Of a DNA stretch of 64,000 nucleotides, positions 25,658-34,669 are shown one piece after another. The stretch spans positions 62,001 through 126,000 of the forward strand of contig JAVKDD010000015.1 of assembly GCA_040222455.1 (NCBI GenBank), read 5' to 3'. Within the stretch, counting starts at the first letter, position 1. Each line of letters starts with the position of its first letter. The notes under the pieces were generated by a model, which made no database searches, had not been told where the DNA came from, and saw only the letters and a list, made by a program, of their open reading frames with translations. The translations under genes and the position numbers were made by a program. Source of the DNA: RHLJ01 sp040222455 (GTDB lineage Bacteria; Bacteroidota; Rhodothermia; Balneolales; Balneolaceae).

Positions 25658-27742
25658 ATGAATAAAACATTTGTACTTCTGCTTACAATTATTTTTAGTC
25701 CTATACAGGCTGTTGCTCAAACTCCAATTGATACTTTATCTGCCGAACTAGATGGCATTGTGGTGGTGGGCTTTCAGGGAAACCGAAGTTTGTTAGAAAC
25801 TCCTGGTAGTATTTCTTATATAAAACCTGAGTTTATTTCCGGTTTTGATAATGCCTCTTTGGTTTATGGATTAAATACAGTAGCAGGAGTTCGAATGGAG
25901 GAAAGGGCTACGGGGAGTTATCGGATTGCGATTAGAGGAAGTTCATTACGCTCTCCTTTTGGAATCAGAAATGTGAAAATATATTGGAATGATATTCCAT
26001 TTACTGAACCCACGGGAAGTACGTTCCTAAACCTTCTCGATACTTCTAATTTGCAATCAGTTGAAGTAATAAAAGGTCCTGGTGGCAGTTTATATGGTGC
26101 CGGAAATGGTGGCGTTCTTTTAATCAACAGTACAGCCCTTTTCCAAAAAGACCAGTTAACCGCGATTTCCACCATTGGCTCATTTGGTACTTTCAGATAT
26201 GATTTAGGTTATCACGATAAACTGGAAAATGGTGAATTATCTTTTAAATTATCAGAGAGTAAAAGTGATGGCTATCGTGACCAAGCCTTTCTTGATAGAA
26301 AAGTGATAGAGATTTCTGGCGAAACAGAGTATTTGGAAGGAAGAAAAATTGGCGCTAGTATACTATACAGTGATCTCAATTATGGAATTCCAGGCGGATT
26401 AACGGAAACTCAATTTATAAATGATCCTACTCAAGCTCGTGGAGGCCCCATTGGGAGTGTTATCCAGAATGCAAGTATCAAACATGAATCGCTTCTTTTT
26501 GGGTTAACTCATACCTACCAAATTACTGATAGATTTTCGAATGAATCCACTGCTTTCGGGACCTTTAGTGATTTCGAAAATCCTTTTAACTTTGATTATA
26601 AAATTGATAGCCGAAAAAGTGGTGGATTGAGATCGAAATACGAATACAAAACTAATATTGGTGACGTAAATACAATATTTATGCTTGGCACCGAGATGCA
26701 AGCATCTAGTTATGCTTCTAGAAATTTTCAAAATAATGGTGGTCAGCCAGACTCACTAAACTTTGATGATGAGTTAAAAGTACAATCCAATCTTTTTTTC
26801 TTTAACTCCCAGTTTGACCTTCCAAATGAATGGTACATTACTGCCGGACTTAGTTTTAATTCCCTTACTTATGATATTAATCGATTGGTTGCCACCGATA
26901 TTAATGATAATGGCGAAGTCGGTCGTGTGCTAAAAGATTTTAACCCTCAGTTTATTCCCAGACTAGGAATCGCAAAAAGGATTAACTCTCAAATTACTAT
27001 TCACGGAAGTATTGGAACTGGATTTTCACCACCAACTATAGAAGAAGTTAGAACTAATGAAGGAAGTATAAATCTAAATCTTGAGCCAGAAACCGGAATA
27101 AATTACGAAGCCGGAATACGTGGTAATGCGCTTCGGGGTAGGCTTGGTTTTGATGTTGTAGCCTTCCTCTTCAAATTGAATAATTCTATCATTCAACAGG
27201 CAAATCCCGATCCAACCCGCGATACATTTGTATTCAGAAATGCGGGAAAAACTAATCAAAAAGGATTGGAAATCACCGCTAACTATATCCTGATTGATAG
27301 TAACAATGGATTCCTGAAAAGAGCACAAATAAATACTGCTTACACTTTCAATCATTTTAGATTTGAAGACTATTTTACAGGAAATGGTGACTTTTCAGGA
27401 AACGAAATGACAGGAATTCCTCCTCACTCTCTTTTTACTACGCTAAGTTTTAATACACAACCAGGCTTATATGGAAACCTCTCTTATAACTTCACTGATG
27501 AAATTCCTCTACGTGATGACAATACCATTTATTCTGAATCCTATAACCTAGTTCAAACCAAAATCGGTTATAAAGCTTCCTTCTTTCATGGAATTGAAGC
27601 CGATTTCTATTTCGGAATTGATAATCTGCTTGACCAACGCTACAGCTTGGGTTACGACATCAATGCTTTCGGAGGCCGTTATTTCCAACCAGCACCGGAA
27701 AGGAATTGGTTTTTGGGAGTGAAGCTCAATTATTCAATTTAA
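25658..27742 (+). CDS. TonB-dependent outer-membrane receptor
   Basis: The 694-aa product has a signal peptide (ends AVAQ), a plug domain (about 30-150: GIVVVGFQGNRSLLETPGSISYI, RIAIRGSSLRSPFGIRNVKIYWND, VEVIKGPGGSLYGAGNGGVLLI) and a 22-strand barrel ending in the aromatic YFQPAPERNWFLGVKLNYSI. It lacks the N-terminal carboxypeptidase-regulatory domain of SusC-type receptors, so it is more like siderophore/metal receptors; the ligand is not readable. No riboswitch is seen upstream. Divergent from the S9 peptidase gene. Confidence 0.92.
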   Translation: MNKTFVLLLTIIFSPIQAVAQTPIDTLSAELDGIVVVGFQGNRSLLETPGSISYIKPEFISGFDNASLVYGLNTVAGVRMEERATGSYRIAIRGSSLRSPFGIRNVKIYWNDIPFTEPTGSTFLNLLDTSNLQSVEVIKGPGGSLYGAGNGGVLLINSTALFQKDQLTAISTIGSFGTFRYDLGYHDKLENGELSFKLSESKSDGYRDQAFLDRKVIEISGETEYLEGRKIGASILYSDLNYGIPGGLTETQFINDPTQARGGPIGSVIQNASIKHESLLFGLTHTYQITDRFSNESTAFGTFSDFENPFNFDYKIDSRKSGGLRSKYEYKTNIGDVNTIFMLGTEMQASSYASRNFQNNGGQPDSLNFDDELKVQSNLFFFNSQFDLPNEWYITAGLSFNSLTYDINRLVATDINDNGEVGRVLKDFNPQFIPRLGIAKRINSQITIHGSIGTGFSPPTIEEVRTNEGSINLNLEPETGINYEAGIRGNALRGRLGFDVVAFLFKLNNSIIQQANPDPTRDTFVFRNAGKTNQKGLEITANYILIDSNNGFLKRAQINTAYTFNHFRFEDYFTGNGDFSGNEMTGIPPHSLFTTLSFNTQPGLYGNLSYNFTDEIPLRDDNTIYSESYNLVQTKIGYKASFFHGIEADFYFGIDNLLDQRYSLGYDINAFGGRYFQPAPERNWFLGVKLNYSI

Positions 27743-27768
27743 AATTAAGAATGATTTAATGATTTTTT

Positions 27769-27849
27769 TGTCATTTCGACCAGAGGGAGAAATCTAAAGG
27801 GTTGTTTGTAAGCTGATTTCTAGATTTTTCACACTCGTTCGAAATGACA
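27769..27849. repeat. Intergenic palindrome, TGTCATTTCGA family
   Basis: Perfect 11-bp arms TGTCATTTCGA and TCGAAATGACA enclose a second inner inverted match (AGAAATCTA / TAGATTTTTC). The element lies between the convergent TonB-receptor and lamin-tail genes, flanked by AATTAAGAAT-like sequences. It resembles a GTCATTTCGA...AGAAATCT repeat that I recall from many bacterial genomes, and could act as a bidirectional terminator. Confidence 0.8.
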
Positions 27850-27895
27850 GGTTCATCTTCCATTCCTAATTCTTAATTGAACTATTCCTAATTGA

Positions 27896-30800
27896 TCAAA
27901 ACATCCTCGCCAAAACAACCGTCTCTTTAAATGTTCGATCACTTCCATTAGCGCTGTTATAGGCTTCGAAGAGAACAATATAAATTCCCACTCTGTTTTT
28001 CTTTCGGTCGTCGGTTAAGCCATCCCAAAGAAGTGAACCTTCGAAACCCGTTTGTTGTCCATCAACTAATTTTCTCACTTCCCTTCCATATCGATCAAAG
28101 ATTCTAACCCTGAGCAAATAGTCAGGTGCATCTAAGGTATAATTGATATAAAGATTGTCTTCGAAACCATCATCATCAGGAGAAAAAGGATTTGGTGTAA
28201 AACTTATTCCCGTACTCGCTGGGGCTGTGCCCGGGCGCTGAAAAATGCTATTTATCGTATTTGGAGTTCCGCCACTTACATGAGTACTTGAACTCCAATT
28301 GCTTTCTGAGTTACTTTCCCCTTCAGGATTTATACGCTCTAATGCAATCCCATCCGTATCAAATACATTGGGATTCTGCCAGCTTTCATCAAAAAATACC
28401 GAATCTATAGTTACCCCGATGCTATCAGCCAAATAAATGGCATCGCCTGTAGATGCTAAACTTAAACTGGATCGATCTATTCTCATGGTAAATTGATCGG
28501 ATTCGTCTTCCATACTAAAATATCTGGCAGTTTTACTATCGTTAAATGTTTCTGCTTCATCTTCAGAATAAATGAGAAAATATCCATTAGGCTGAATCCA
28601 TTTGAATTGAGTAGAAACAGGAAAAAGTGATCTAATTTCGTCTTCCTCATCGGGAGCATCGTGTAATGAAATACCTTCTAATGAAATAGCTGAAGTACCT
28701 CCATTAAAAAGCTCAATATATTCTGTTTGATCGGGAAGATTGTCATCTGAATCGGCTAAAGGATCAAACATAATTTCATTGATTACAATTGAACCTTTAG
28801 CTAGTGGTGAAATAAGAGGCGATGTTAGATCAGTAGCTACATTACCTTTAGTGTCTTTAAGATTATAAACTTCAACATTGAGATTGGCCTGAGAATTGCT
28901 TTTTTCAACACTAATTGGGCCGGGTGCCCATTCTACATATACTAAATTTGAGCCTGTTTCTAACAACTCTACAGAAATCTCATTTACAAAAAACACAGTC
29001 TGATCATCAGGATCCACAAATTCGGAGAATACAATTTTTACTACTGAATCAATCTGAGCTGCAAAAATAATTTCAGGCGGAGTTTCATCTTCCTCATAAA
29101 TGGAACTTTGTGATCCAGCACTGAACCCATTCTGAGCAGTACTACTATTCCAATTCGAGGCATCATTCGAAGCTCTTGCCGGATCTTTCCGTTCAACTGA
29201 AATTCCAGGACTATTTCCACCCCACATCGACTGATAGAACAAACTATCAATGGTAATTCCATCCACATTTTTGATGATGATTTCATCACCACTGTCATTT
29301 AGTGATGGAAATCCTGACAAATAAATTCCGTTATTCAATGAATTGGCAAAATCTTCGCGATCGGTTAGAACTACATATTCACCTGCAGCCAGAAAAGTAC
29401 CGGTAGGGATGGTCGCTTTGCTGCTAGATGCATCTTTGAATGTCCATCCCGAAAGATCGAAATTCTTTTCTGTGTTATTGAAAAGTTCCACAAACTCAGG
29501 AGAAAGTTCATTTTTTCGGCGATACAAGATTTCGTTGATGACCACTTCCTGTTTTAAAGCCATCGAGATTTCCACATACTTTATGGGCACCGTTTGCGAA
29601 GTAAGCTTATTCCCAAAGATATCTCTGGTGTTCATTACAGTAATTTCGAACTCCTGTCCATCACTAAATTCCGTTTCAAAAGTTAGCTTCACCGTATCCT
29701 GAATTCCAATAATCTGGGTAATATTCATCCCTGGAGAAACAGAATAGTTTGCGCTATTAATTAAGGAAGCTATTGTGGGAACTTCAGAAAATATTAAACG
29801 GACTTCCTGATTAGATATGGCCAGCGATTGAGTGATAAAAGGAGCCTCGGTATCCGGTTCAATGGCATTTTCCAGTCCCGGAGTTCCAAAGTTTGGCGAG
29901 GGGCTATCTCCCCAATTGGCTTGGAAAACTCCAGAAACCTCAGCATCTCTTCGTTCCAGAGAAACTTCTTCTCCACCCCATATACTTGAATAAGTAAGCG
30001 AATCGATAGTAATGCCTTCTGCATTTTTAAGAACAATGGCGTCTGTAGAGTTGTTGAGTGTTGGAAATCTGCTTCCCATCACAATACGATTTATATTTAA
30101 CCCAGGTATGGTAGAATCTGGAGTTAATAGTACATATGGATTTGGCTCTACAGGCGAAGTTTGATCCAGATACTTTTGTACATATAAATTTTCTTCTGAT
30201 ATTATCTGTTCACTTCCCGTGTTATCACTTATGGTCCACCCGTTTAAGTTGAGGGTTTTTCCTGTATGACTGTTAAGTTCAATAAACTCTGAATATCCCG
30301 TTGCCGGGTCAAACATGAATTCATTTATAACTACATCGCCCGGAATTGCAGGAGATGTTCTTACTAGTTCATACGATATCGAGATAGTCTCTGCTATGTT
30401 TCCAAAAACATCTTCCTGATTCCTTATCTCCAGATAGTTTCCAAACCTATATGAGTAGTATGGTCGATCAAACTCAAGTAAAACTGTATCTGGTGCTAAT
30501 AAAGTAGCTTTTACATATTCATTTTCTCCTGCCTCAGCATTCGGATTTACTTTTACAAGAATAAGTATTTCGTAATTGTCAGGGTTTTCAGCTGGACCTT
30601 GCTTGATCTCTTCTGTAAATACGAGTTGAATGGTTGAGTCATTCAAAAACTCATAGGATTCAATATCGGGTGGAGTCGTATCTACTTCTACTTCATTTTC
30701 TTTTCCAGGAGTTCCAATTGCATTTGGTGAATCTCCCCAGTTTGCCTGTAAAGTTGATGATAGTTCTATTGATTTTCTTTCTAAAGCTACATCTTCCCCT

Positions 30801-32089
30801 CCCCAGGTTGTTGTGTATTCTAACGAATCAACTAAAGCTCCGCTTCCATCAAATACCCGAATTTGATCGGTAGTATTATTTAATGCAGGAAGTGATACAT
30901 CTACATATAATCCCGCCCCAAAATTGGAAGTTAAACCTTCCGGATTTGTGGTAACTACTAAAAAACTATCCGGATAAAAAACGATATCTTCATCAGAGAT
31001 AGCGGTTAAAGAGTTATTATCTCCAATTCGCCAATTCTTAAGGTTTAGTACTTTCTGAGTAGTATTTTTTAACTCAACATATTCTGAAATGCCTGATCCA
31101 GTAGGAGGATCTTTCAAAAATTCGTTGATAATAACATCCCCGAATTCATATTCATCAAATAGGAAAAAAGTGAATGTTGTATCGGTTAGTAGCGTATCAT
31201 TATTTGAGGACTCAATCCCGGAAACGAAAAGTTCATTTTCTCCACCTGTAAATACTTCCGGAAATGTAATTCGCAAAGCCTTATTACCTTGATTGGAAAA
31301 AGATTGAGGATTAACATTTCCATTTAATGTGAAATCAGAGACTGAAACAGTAGCAAAATCGATATCTCGATTAAAAGATAAATCTATTTCTGTATTACTG
31401 AATCTATTGAAGCTTTCAATTATAAGTGGGTCTATGATTACAGGTGGTGGATCGATTTTGAAATCAAAGTAATAATCATCAACTCTTGTGCTTGTATAAG
31501 TAACTAAAACTCCAAAGAATTCAGCTTCAGAATAAGTAGTATCAGTTACCGATTCACCGGCATTGTGAAGCTCACCATGGTAACCTTCACCTACTTCCAA
31601 TGTCCAGTTTCCTACTCCATCCCTTGTCACCTTTACTCGATATGAACCTCCTGCTTCAAATATGGTTGTATCTTCCAAAATACTTGTCTGAGTACCATCA
31701 TCAATCCTAAGTAGCTTGAAAACATCATCTCCAGATTGCCCCACTCTTACTGCATAACCATTTACTGCACCAGATACATCTTCAATATCACTCATTATGA
31801 AAATCTCTGCTTTATTTCCATCGGATGGAGCTGAACCGTCAATTCGAATAAAAAACTCCCATTCGCCAGTTGTGTTTGTTGATGGGGTTGACAGAAACGA
31901 ATTACCTGCTTGGTTAGCGTTCAATCGTAATACATTGTTTCCATCTAAATTGAACACCACAAAATTACTGTCTGCCCCAGCCCAGGAAGGGTTCGTAGTG
32001 AATTCTCCGTCTGAAAAATCATCTTCAAAGTTTTGAGCAAAAACAGAACCTGATACAAGAAATAAAAATATGGAGATAAGATATTTCAT
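27896..32089 (-). CDS. Giant multi-lamin-tail-domain (LTD) secreted protein
   Basis: The product is about 1397 aa from the ATG at 32089; an ATG seven codons upstream would spoil the signal peptide MKYLISIFLFLVSGSVFAQ. Order: jelly-roll-like domain (about 20-220), Ig-like module, then four lamin-tail domains near 325-460, 590-740, 855-985 and 1095-1280, each with a VINE(F/I) start, a W-I/T-x-D strand and a conserved NW end, separated by Ig-like (TPP-I) modules. The last 100 residues (FTPNPFSPDDDGFEDN ... IFDRYGREV) resemble FlgD-Ig/gliding-type T9SS C-termini. It is probably a cell-surface protein; ligand unknown. Confidence 0.9.
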   Translation of the reverse strand: MKYLISIFLFLVSGSVFAQNFEDDFSDGEFTTNPSWAGADSNFVVFNLDGNNVLRLNANQAGNSFLSTPSTNTTGEWEFFIRIDGSAPSDGNKAEIFIMSDIEDVSGAVNGYAVRVGQSGDDVFKLLRIDDGTQTSILEDTTIFEAGGSYRVKVTRDGVGNWTLEVGEGYHGELHNAGESVTDTTYSEAEFFGVLVTYTSTRVDDYYFDFKIDPPPVIIDPLIIESFNRFSNTEIDLSFNRDIDFATVSVSDFTLNGNVNPQSFSNQGNKALRITFPEVFTGGENELFVSGIESSNNDTLLTDTTFTFFLFDEYEFGDVIINEFLKDPPTGSGISEYVELKNTTQKVLNLKNWRIGDNNSLTAISDEDIVFYPDSFLVVTTNPEGLTSNFGAGLYVDVSLPALNNTTDQIRVFDGSGALVDSLEYTTTWGGEDVALERKSIELSSTLQANWGDSPNAIGTPGKENEVEVDTTPPDIESYEFLNDSTIQLVFTEEIKQGPAENPDNYEILILVKVNPNAEAGENEYVKATLLAPDTVLLEFDRPYYSYRFGNYLEIRNQEDVFGNIAETISISYELVRTSPAIPGDVVINEFMFDPATGYSEFIELNSHTGKTLNLNGWTISDNTGSEQIISEENLYVQKYLDQTSPVEPNPYVLLTPDSTIPGLNINRIVMGSRFPTLNNSTDAIVLKNAEGITIDSLTYSSIWGGEEVSLERRDAEVSGVFQANWGDSPSPNFGTPGLENAIEPDTEAPFITQSLAISNQEVRLIFSEVPTIASLINSANYSVSPGMNITQIIGIQDTVKLTFETEFSDGQEFEITVMNTRDIFGNKLTSQTVPIKYVEISMALKQEVVINEILYRRKNELSPEFVELFNNTEKNFDLSGWTFKDASSSKATIPTGTFLAAGEYVVLTDREDFANSLNNGIYLSGFPSLNDSGDEIIIKNVDGITIDSLFYQSMWGGNSPGISVERKDPARASNDASNWNSSTAQNGFSAGSQSSIYEEDETPPEIIFAAQIDSVVKIVFSEFVDPDDQTVFFVNEISVELLETGSNLVYVEWAPGPISVEKSNSQANLNVEVYNLKDTKGNVATDLTSPLISPLAKGSIVINEIMFDPLADSDDNLPDQTEYIELFNGGTSAISLEGISLHDAPDEEDEIRSLFPVSTQFKWIQPNGYFLIYSEDEAETFNDSKTARYFSMEDESDQFTMRIDRSSLSLASTGDAIYLADSIGVTIDSVFFDESWQNPNVFDTDGIALERINPEGESNSESNWSSSTHVSGGTPNTINSIFQRPGTAPASTGISFTPNPFSPDDDGFEDNLYINYTLDAPDYLLRVRIFDRYGREVRKLVDGQQTGFEGSLLWDGLTDDRKKNRVGIYIVLFEAYNSANGSDRTFKETVVLARMF

Positions 32090-32156
32090 AAAGCTAGAAT
32101 AATCTCTCAATTGAACTTAATCAATACATTCTTGATCTCTAAACCTTATATTAATC

Positions 32157-32192
32157 AAAAAAATAGGGTAAAAGATTATCCATCTTTTACCC
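32157..32192 (-). terminator. Perfect intrinsic terminator upstream of the giant LTD gene
   Basis: An 11-bp perfect stem with a 5-nt loop is followed, after TA, by seven T on the minus strand. No protein gene ends just upstream of it, so it must terminate a non-coding transcript or attenuate the lamin-tail gene. Confidence 0.88.
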
Positions 32193-32283
32193 CTGGAAGG
32201 ACATTGAGAGTATTACTCTCATGGCAATGATTGTCGTCTCTATGCTATATAGTCAGACCAATTACACAGGAACTCCTTACAGA
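32157..32283 (-). ncRNA. Candidate structured RNA with its own terminator (sRNA or leader attenuator)
   Basis: Read on the minus strand, a closing stem (CTGTAAGGA with TCCTTCCAG, one mismatch) holds two hairpins: GTCT..CTAT / ATAG.AGAC (32236-32258) and a perfect GAGAGT/ACTCTC (32206-32220). It is followed by a perfect 11-bp terminator stem (GGGTAAAAGAT / ATCTTTTACCC) and seven T. The T tract ends 68 nt before the giant lamin-tail gene on the same strand. I recognise no Rfam family. The 5' end and promoter are unknown; the limits are the outer paired bases and the T tract. Confidence 0.5.
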
Positions 32284-32345
32284 ATTTTTGTACTTTTTTT
32301 AAGATTTTTTTAACACTTGATAACTTTATAATAAACAGGACTTAG

Positions 32346-32732
32346 ATGCGAAGCTTACCTTTTGTTATTGATGAATTGAACGGCGGTTTTATGATTTTGG
32401 AAGGAATCCTGAGAGTAGAGAAAGGGAAACTTCATATAGAGTTTCAAAAAAAGGATAACCTTCTTGGTGCATACAAATCCGACTTGAGAGCAATAGAGAT
32501 TGAGTTAACTGAACTTAGTATGATGGAATTCAAAAAAGGATTCTTCTTCAATAAGCTACTCCTGCATTCCAAAAGAGCTGCTGCATTTAAAGATTTACCT
32601 GGAGATGAATTGACAACCAGAAAACTAAAAATCAAAAGAAAACATCGTGAAATTGCTGCCAATATTTCTTCAAATGTAAATCTTCTACTTTCTGAACAAA
32701 GGCTAAATGAGCTAAAAGGAGATGATGAATGA
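32346..32732 (+). CDS. Small unknown protein, PH-like, paralogue A
   Basis: The 128-aa product is soluble, with no signal. Alternating beta strands (FMILEGILRVEKGKLHIEF, AIEIELTELSMMEFKKGFFF) lead to a KLKIKRKHRE strand and a C-terminal helix (ISSNVNLLLSEQRLNEL), a pattern like a PH/GRAM domain. It is visibly homologous to the next gene (shared G-x-L, DLPG, K-x-KR-x2-R, LSE-x-RL-x-EL). The stop overlaps the start of the partner by 4 nt (ATGA), so they are co-translated. Function unknown. Confidence 0.8.
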   Translation: MRSLPFVIDELNGGFMILEGILRVEKGKLHIEFQKKDNLLGAYKSDLRAIEIELTELSMMEFKKGFFFNKLLLHSKRAAAFKDLPGDELTTRKLKIKRKHREIAANISSNVNLLLSEQRLNELKGDDE

Positions 32733-33109
32733 GTTTCGCATTTAGCTACTCATTACTTGATCGATCAGGTACTCCTCCTCTTAAATATATAAAAGGAGTT
32801 CTTAGTATTGATGGAGAAGAGCTTTTATTTGAATATAAGCTCTATGATCCTCAAGGAAATGTTCTTAGTACGCTTAATAAATTTTCTATAAACGTTGATT
32901 TCCTTGAAAGTCTCGAACTGATGAAAGGATTGTTTAAATCAAAGCTGATTATCAGAACCACACAAATGGTGTTTCTTGACCCACTTCCAGGAAGTAAACA
33001 AGGCTCTATCACGTTAGAAATAAAAAGAGAAGATCGCTCTCAAGCTCAGGATTTTGTATCCAAACTGAAAATTGCTCTGTCTGAGAGAAAACTCAGAGAT
33101 TTGGAATAG
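32729..33109 (+). CDS. Small unknown protein, PH-like, paralogue B
   Basis: The 126-aa product is the partner of the preceding gene: the same strand pattern (YIKGVLSIDGEELLFEYKL), FLESLELMKGLFKSKLIIR, the DPLPG loop, LEIKREDR and a final helix SKLKIALSERKLRDLE. The N-terminus differs (SFAFSYSLLDRSGTPP). Tandem, overlapping, diverged copies suggest a heterodimer, which is inference. Heptanucleotide repeats and an element copy follow downstream. Confidence 0.8.
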   Translation: MSFAFSYSLLDRSGTPPLKYIKGVLSIDGEELLFEYKLYDPQGNVLSTLNKFSINVDFLESLELMKGLFKSKLIIRTTQMVFLDPLPGSKQGSITLEIKREDRSQAQDFVSKLKIALSERKLRDLE

Positions 33110-33114
33110 TTTCG

Positions 33115-33135
33115 TTATTCCTTATTCCTTATTCC
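33115..33135. repeat. Three tandem TTATTCC heptamers
   Basis: TTATTCC occurs three times head to tail, followed by TTA, directly after paralogue B. It is a short simple-sequence repeat in a non-coding gap. Confidence 0.8.
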
Positions 33136-33147
33136 TTAAGGTAAAAT

Positions 33148-33270
33148 TTGGAAGAACCTGAATACATAGAAAAACTATTGGTATATCGATTTACCGATCG
33201 CTGGGTTGGTACCATCATAGTAATTGGCTTAACAGTGAATACCATAATTTCTTTGATAAGCCAGTGCTGA
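33148..33270 (+). CDS. Possible 40-aa membrane peptide or gene remnant
   Basis: A TTG-started frame gives a 40-aa peptide with one plausible membrane helix (VGTIIVIGLTVNTIISLI) after a polar start (EEPEYIEKLLVYRFTDRW). The composition is protein-like, but no ATG is available and an in-frame stop lies two codons upstream. It ends exactly where a copy of the dispersed element begins, so it may be the tail of a gene broken by that element. Low confidence. Confidence 0.25.
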   Translation: MEEPEYIEKLLVYRFTDRWVGTIIVIGLTVNTIISLISQC

Positions 33271-33412
33271 ATTTGACTCCTAAGATTGATTATGGTACGG
33301 AGCGGATAAAGACGGAGAGTGTAAGGAAGTAAACTAGCTTTTAAACTTCACAACACCCCTTAGAATAAATCGGGAACTTCCGATATATTCATCTACTCAC
33401 AAAGGGAGATTT
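33264..33412 (-). repeat. Dispersed ~150-bp element, copy 2 (includes the 62-bp hairpin unit 33351-33412)
   Basis: The copy starts near GTGCTGAATTTGA and ends AAGGGAGATTT, 14 nt before the asd stop codon on the plus strand. The 62-bp unit matches copy 1 closely, with hairpin arms GAATAAATCGG / CCGATATATTC. Confidence 0.7.
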
Positions 33413-33426
33413 TCTGCCTAGTCAAC

Positions 33427-34482
33427 TCATTTACTTTTGAAAAAACCTTTCCTCTTCAACAATTCGGCGTTTAAAATTGCTCCACCTGCAGCACCACGGA
33501 TGGTATTATGCGCCATACACACAAAACTTACATCAAATACTTCCGCATCTCTAAGTCTACCCATGTGAAGCTGCATACCATTTTCCTGATCGGCATGTAG
33601 TCGTGGCTGTGGATATTTAACTTCATTATGAAGTTTAATTGCCTGCTTTGGTGCAAAAGGTAGACCTAAATCAGCAATTGGATTTTTAAAATTCTCGACT
33701 ACTTTTCTAACCTCATCAATACTTGAAGGCTTATTGGCCAATTTAATGGTTACAGCTGCAGTATGTCCATTTATTACTGGAACTCGGGTACACGTCGCTT
33801 GAACTTTAAAATCTGGTTCTGTAACTACTCCCTTTGAATAACTTCCTAATAACTTATGAGTTTCCGGGGCAATTTTCGGCTCTTCTCCTCCAATAAAAGG
33901 AACAAGATTCCCCAGTATATCTAAACTTGGAACTCCTGGATATCCAGCTCCTGAAATAGCCTGCATGGTAGTTACAATCATTGCCTCAATCCCAAACGCG
34001 TCATAAATTGGCTTTAAAGCAAGTGAAAGTGGAACTGCTACACAATTTGGATTAGTTACTATCCAGCCAGAACCATCTTGTGTAAATGATTGGTGTTTGA
34101 TCAACTCAATATGATCAGGATTCACTTCCGGAACTAACAACGGTACCGTTGGATCCATTCTGAAATTCTTGGCATTCGAAATCACAGGAATTCCAGCTTC
34201 AGCAAATGCTTGTTCAATCTCGCCCGCTACACTTGCATCCATTCCGGAGAACACGAAATCAATGCCTTTAAATTCGTAAGGATCACAGTTATTTACTGTC
34301 ATCTCTGCCACGTAGTCTGGAAGATTAACATCTTCAATCCAGTTAGCCGCCTCTTTATATTTTTTTCCCGCTGATCTTTCTGAAGCCCCAAGTGCTGCAA
34401 TTTCGAACCAAGGATGGTTTTGTAAGAGTCGTATAAATTTCTGCCCAACTGCGCCTGTAGCGCCAAGTATTCCAACGTTCAT
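33427..34482 (-). CDS. asd: Aspartate-semialdehyde dehydrogenase (archaeal/fungal-type branch)
   Basis: Asd reduces aspartyl phosphate to the semialdehyde for Lys, Thr and Met synthesis. The 351-aa product starts with the NADP-binding GILGATGAVGQKF, has catalytic Cys147 in TNPNCVAV, the AISGAGYPG loop, a C-terminal substrate part (VPVINGHTAAV) and ends with the NTIRGAAGGAILNAELL motif typical of the archaeal/fungal-type subgroup. Length is normal. Divergent from glyQS. The stop is followed by an element copy, as for amaB and aroA. Confidence 0.95.
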   Translation of the reverse strand: MNVGILGATGAVGQKFIRLLQNHPWFEIAALGASERSAGKKYKEAANWIEDVNLPDYVAEMTVNNCDPYEFKGIDFVFSGMDASVAGEIEQAFAEAGIPVISNAKNFRMDPTVPLLVPEVNPDHIELIKHQSFTQDGSGWIVTNPNCVAVPLSLALKPIYDAFGIEAMIVTTMQAISGAGYPGVPSLDILGNLVPFIGGEEPKIAPETHKLLGSYSKGVVTEPDFKVQATCTRVPVINGHTAAVTIKLANKPSSIDEVRKVVENFKNPIADLGLPFAPKQAIKLHNEVKYPQPRLHADQENGMQLHMGRLRDAEVFDVSFVCMAHNTIRGAAGGAILNAELLKRKGFFKSK

Positions 34483-34669
34483 AAGCCGATGTACAATTAA
34501 GAATGAGTGAATTAAGAATCATGAAAATACCATTCTTAACTTTTAATTGTAATTCCTTAATGAGTAAATATTTTATTCGTCAACTCTTTTAATAAATGCC
34601 TTCAAAAAAGGTTGTGGTTATTCTTATCTTCACACTCATTTTGAACTCACACAACGAAGTAGATATTCT

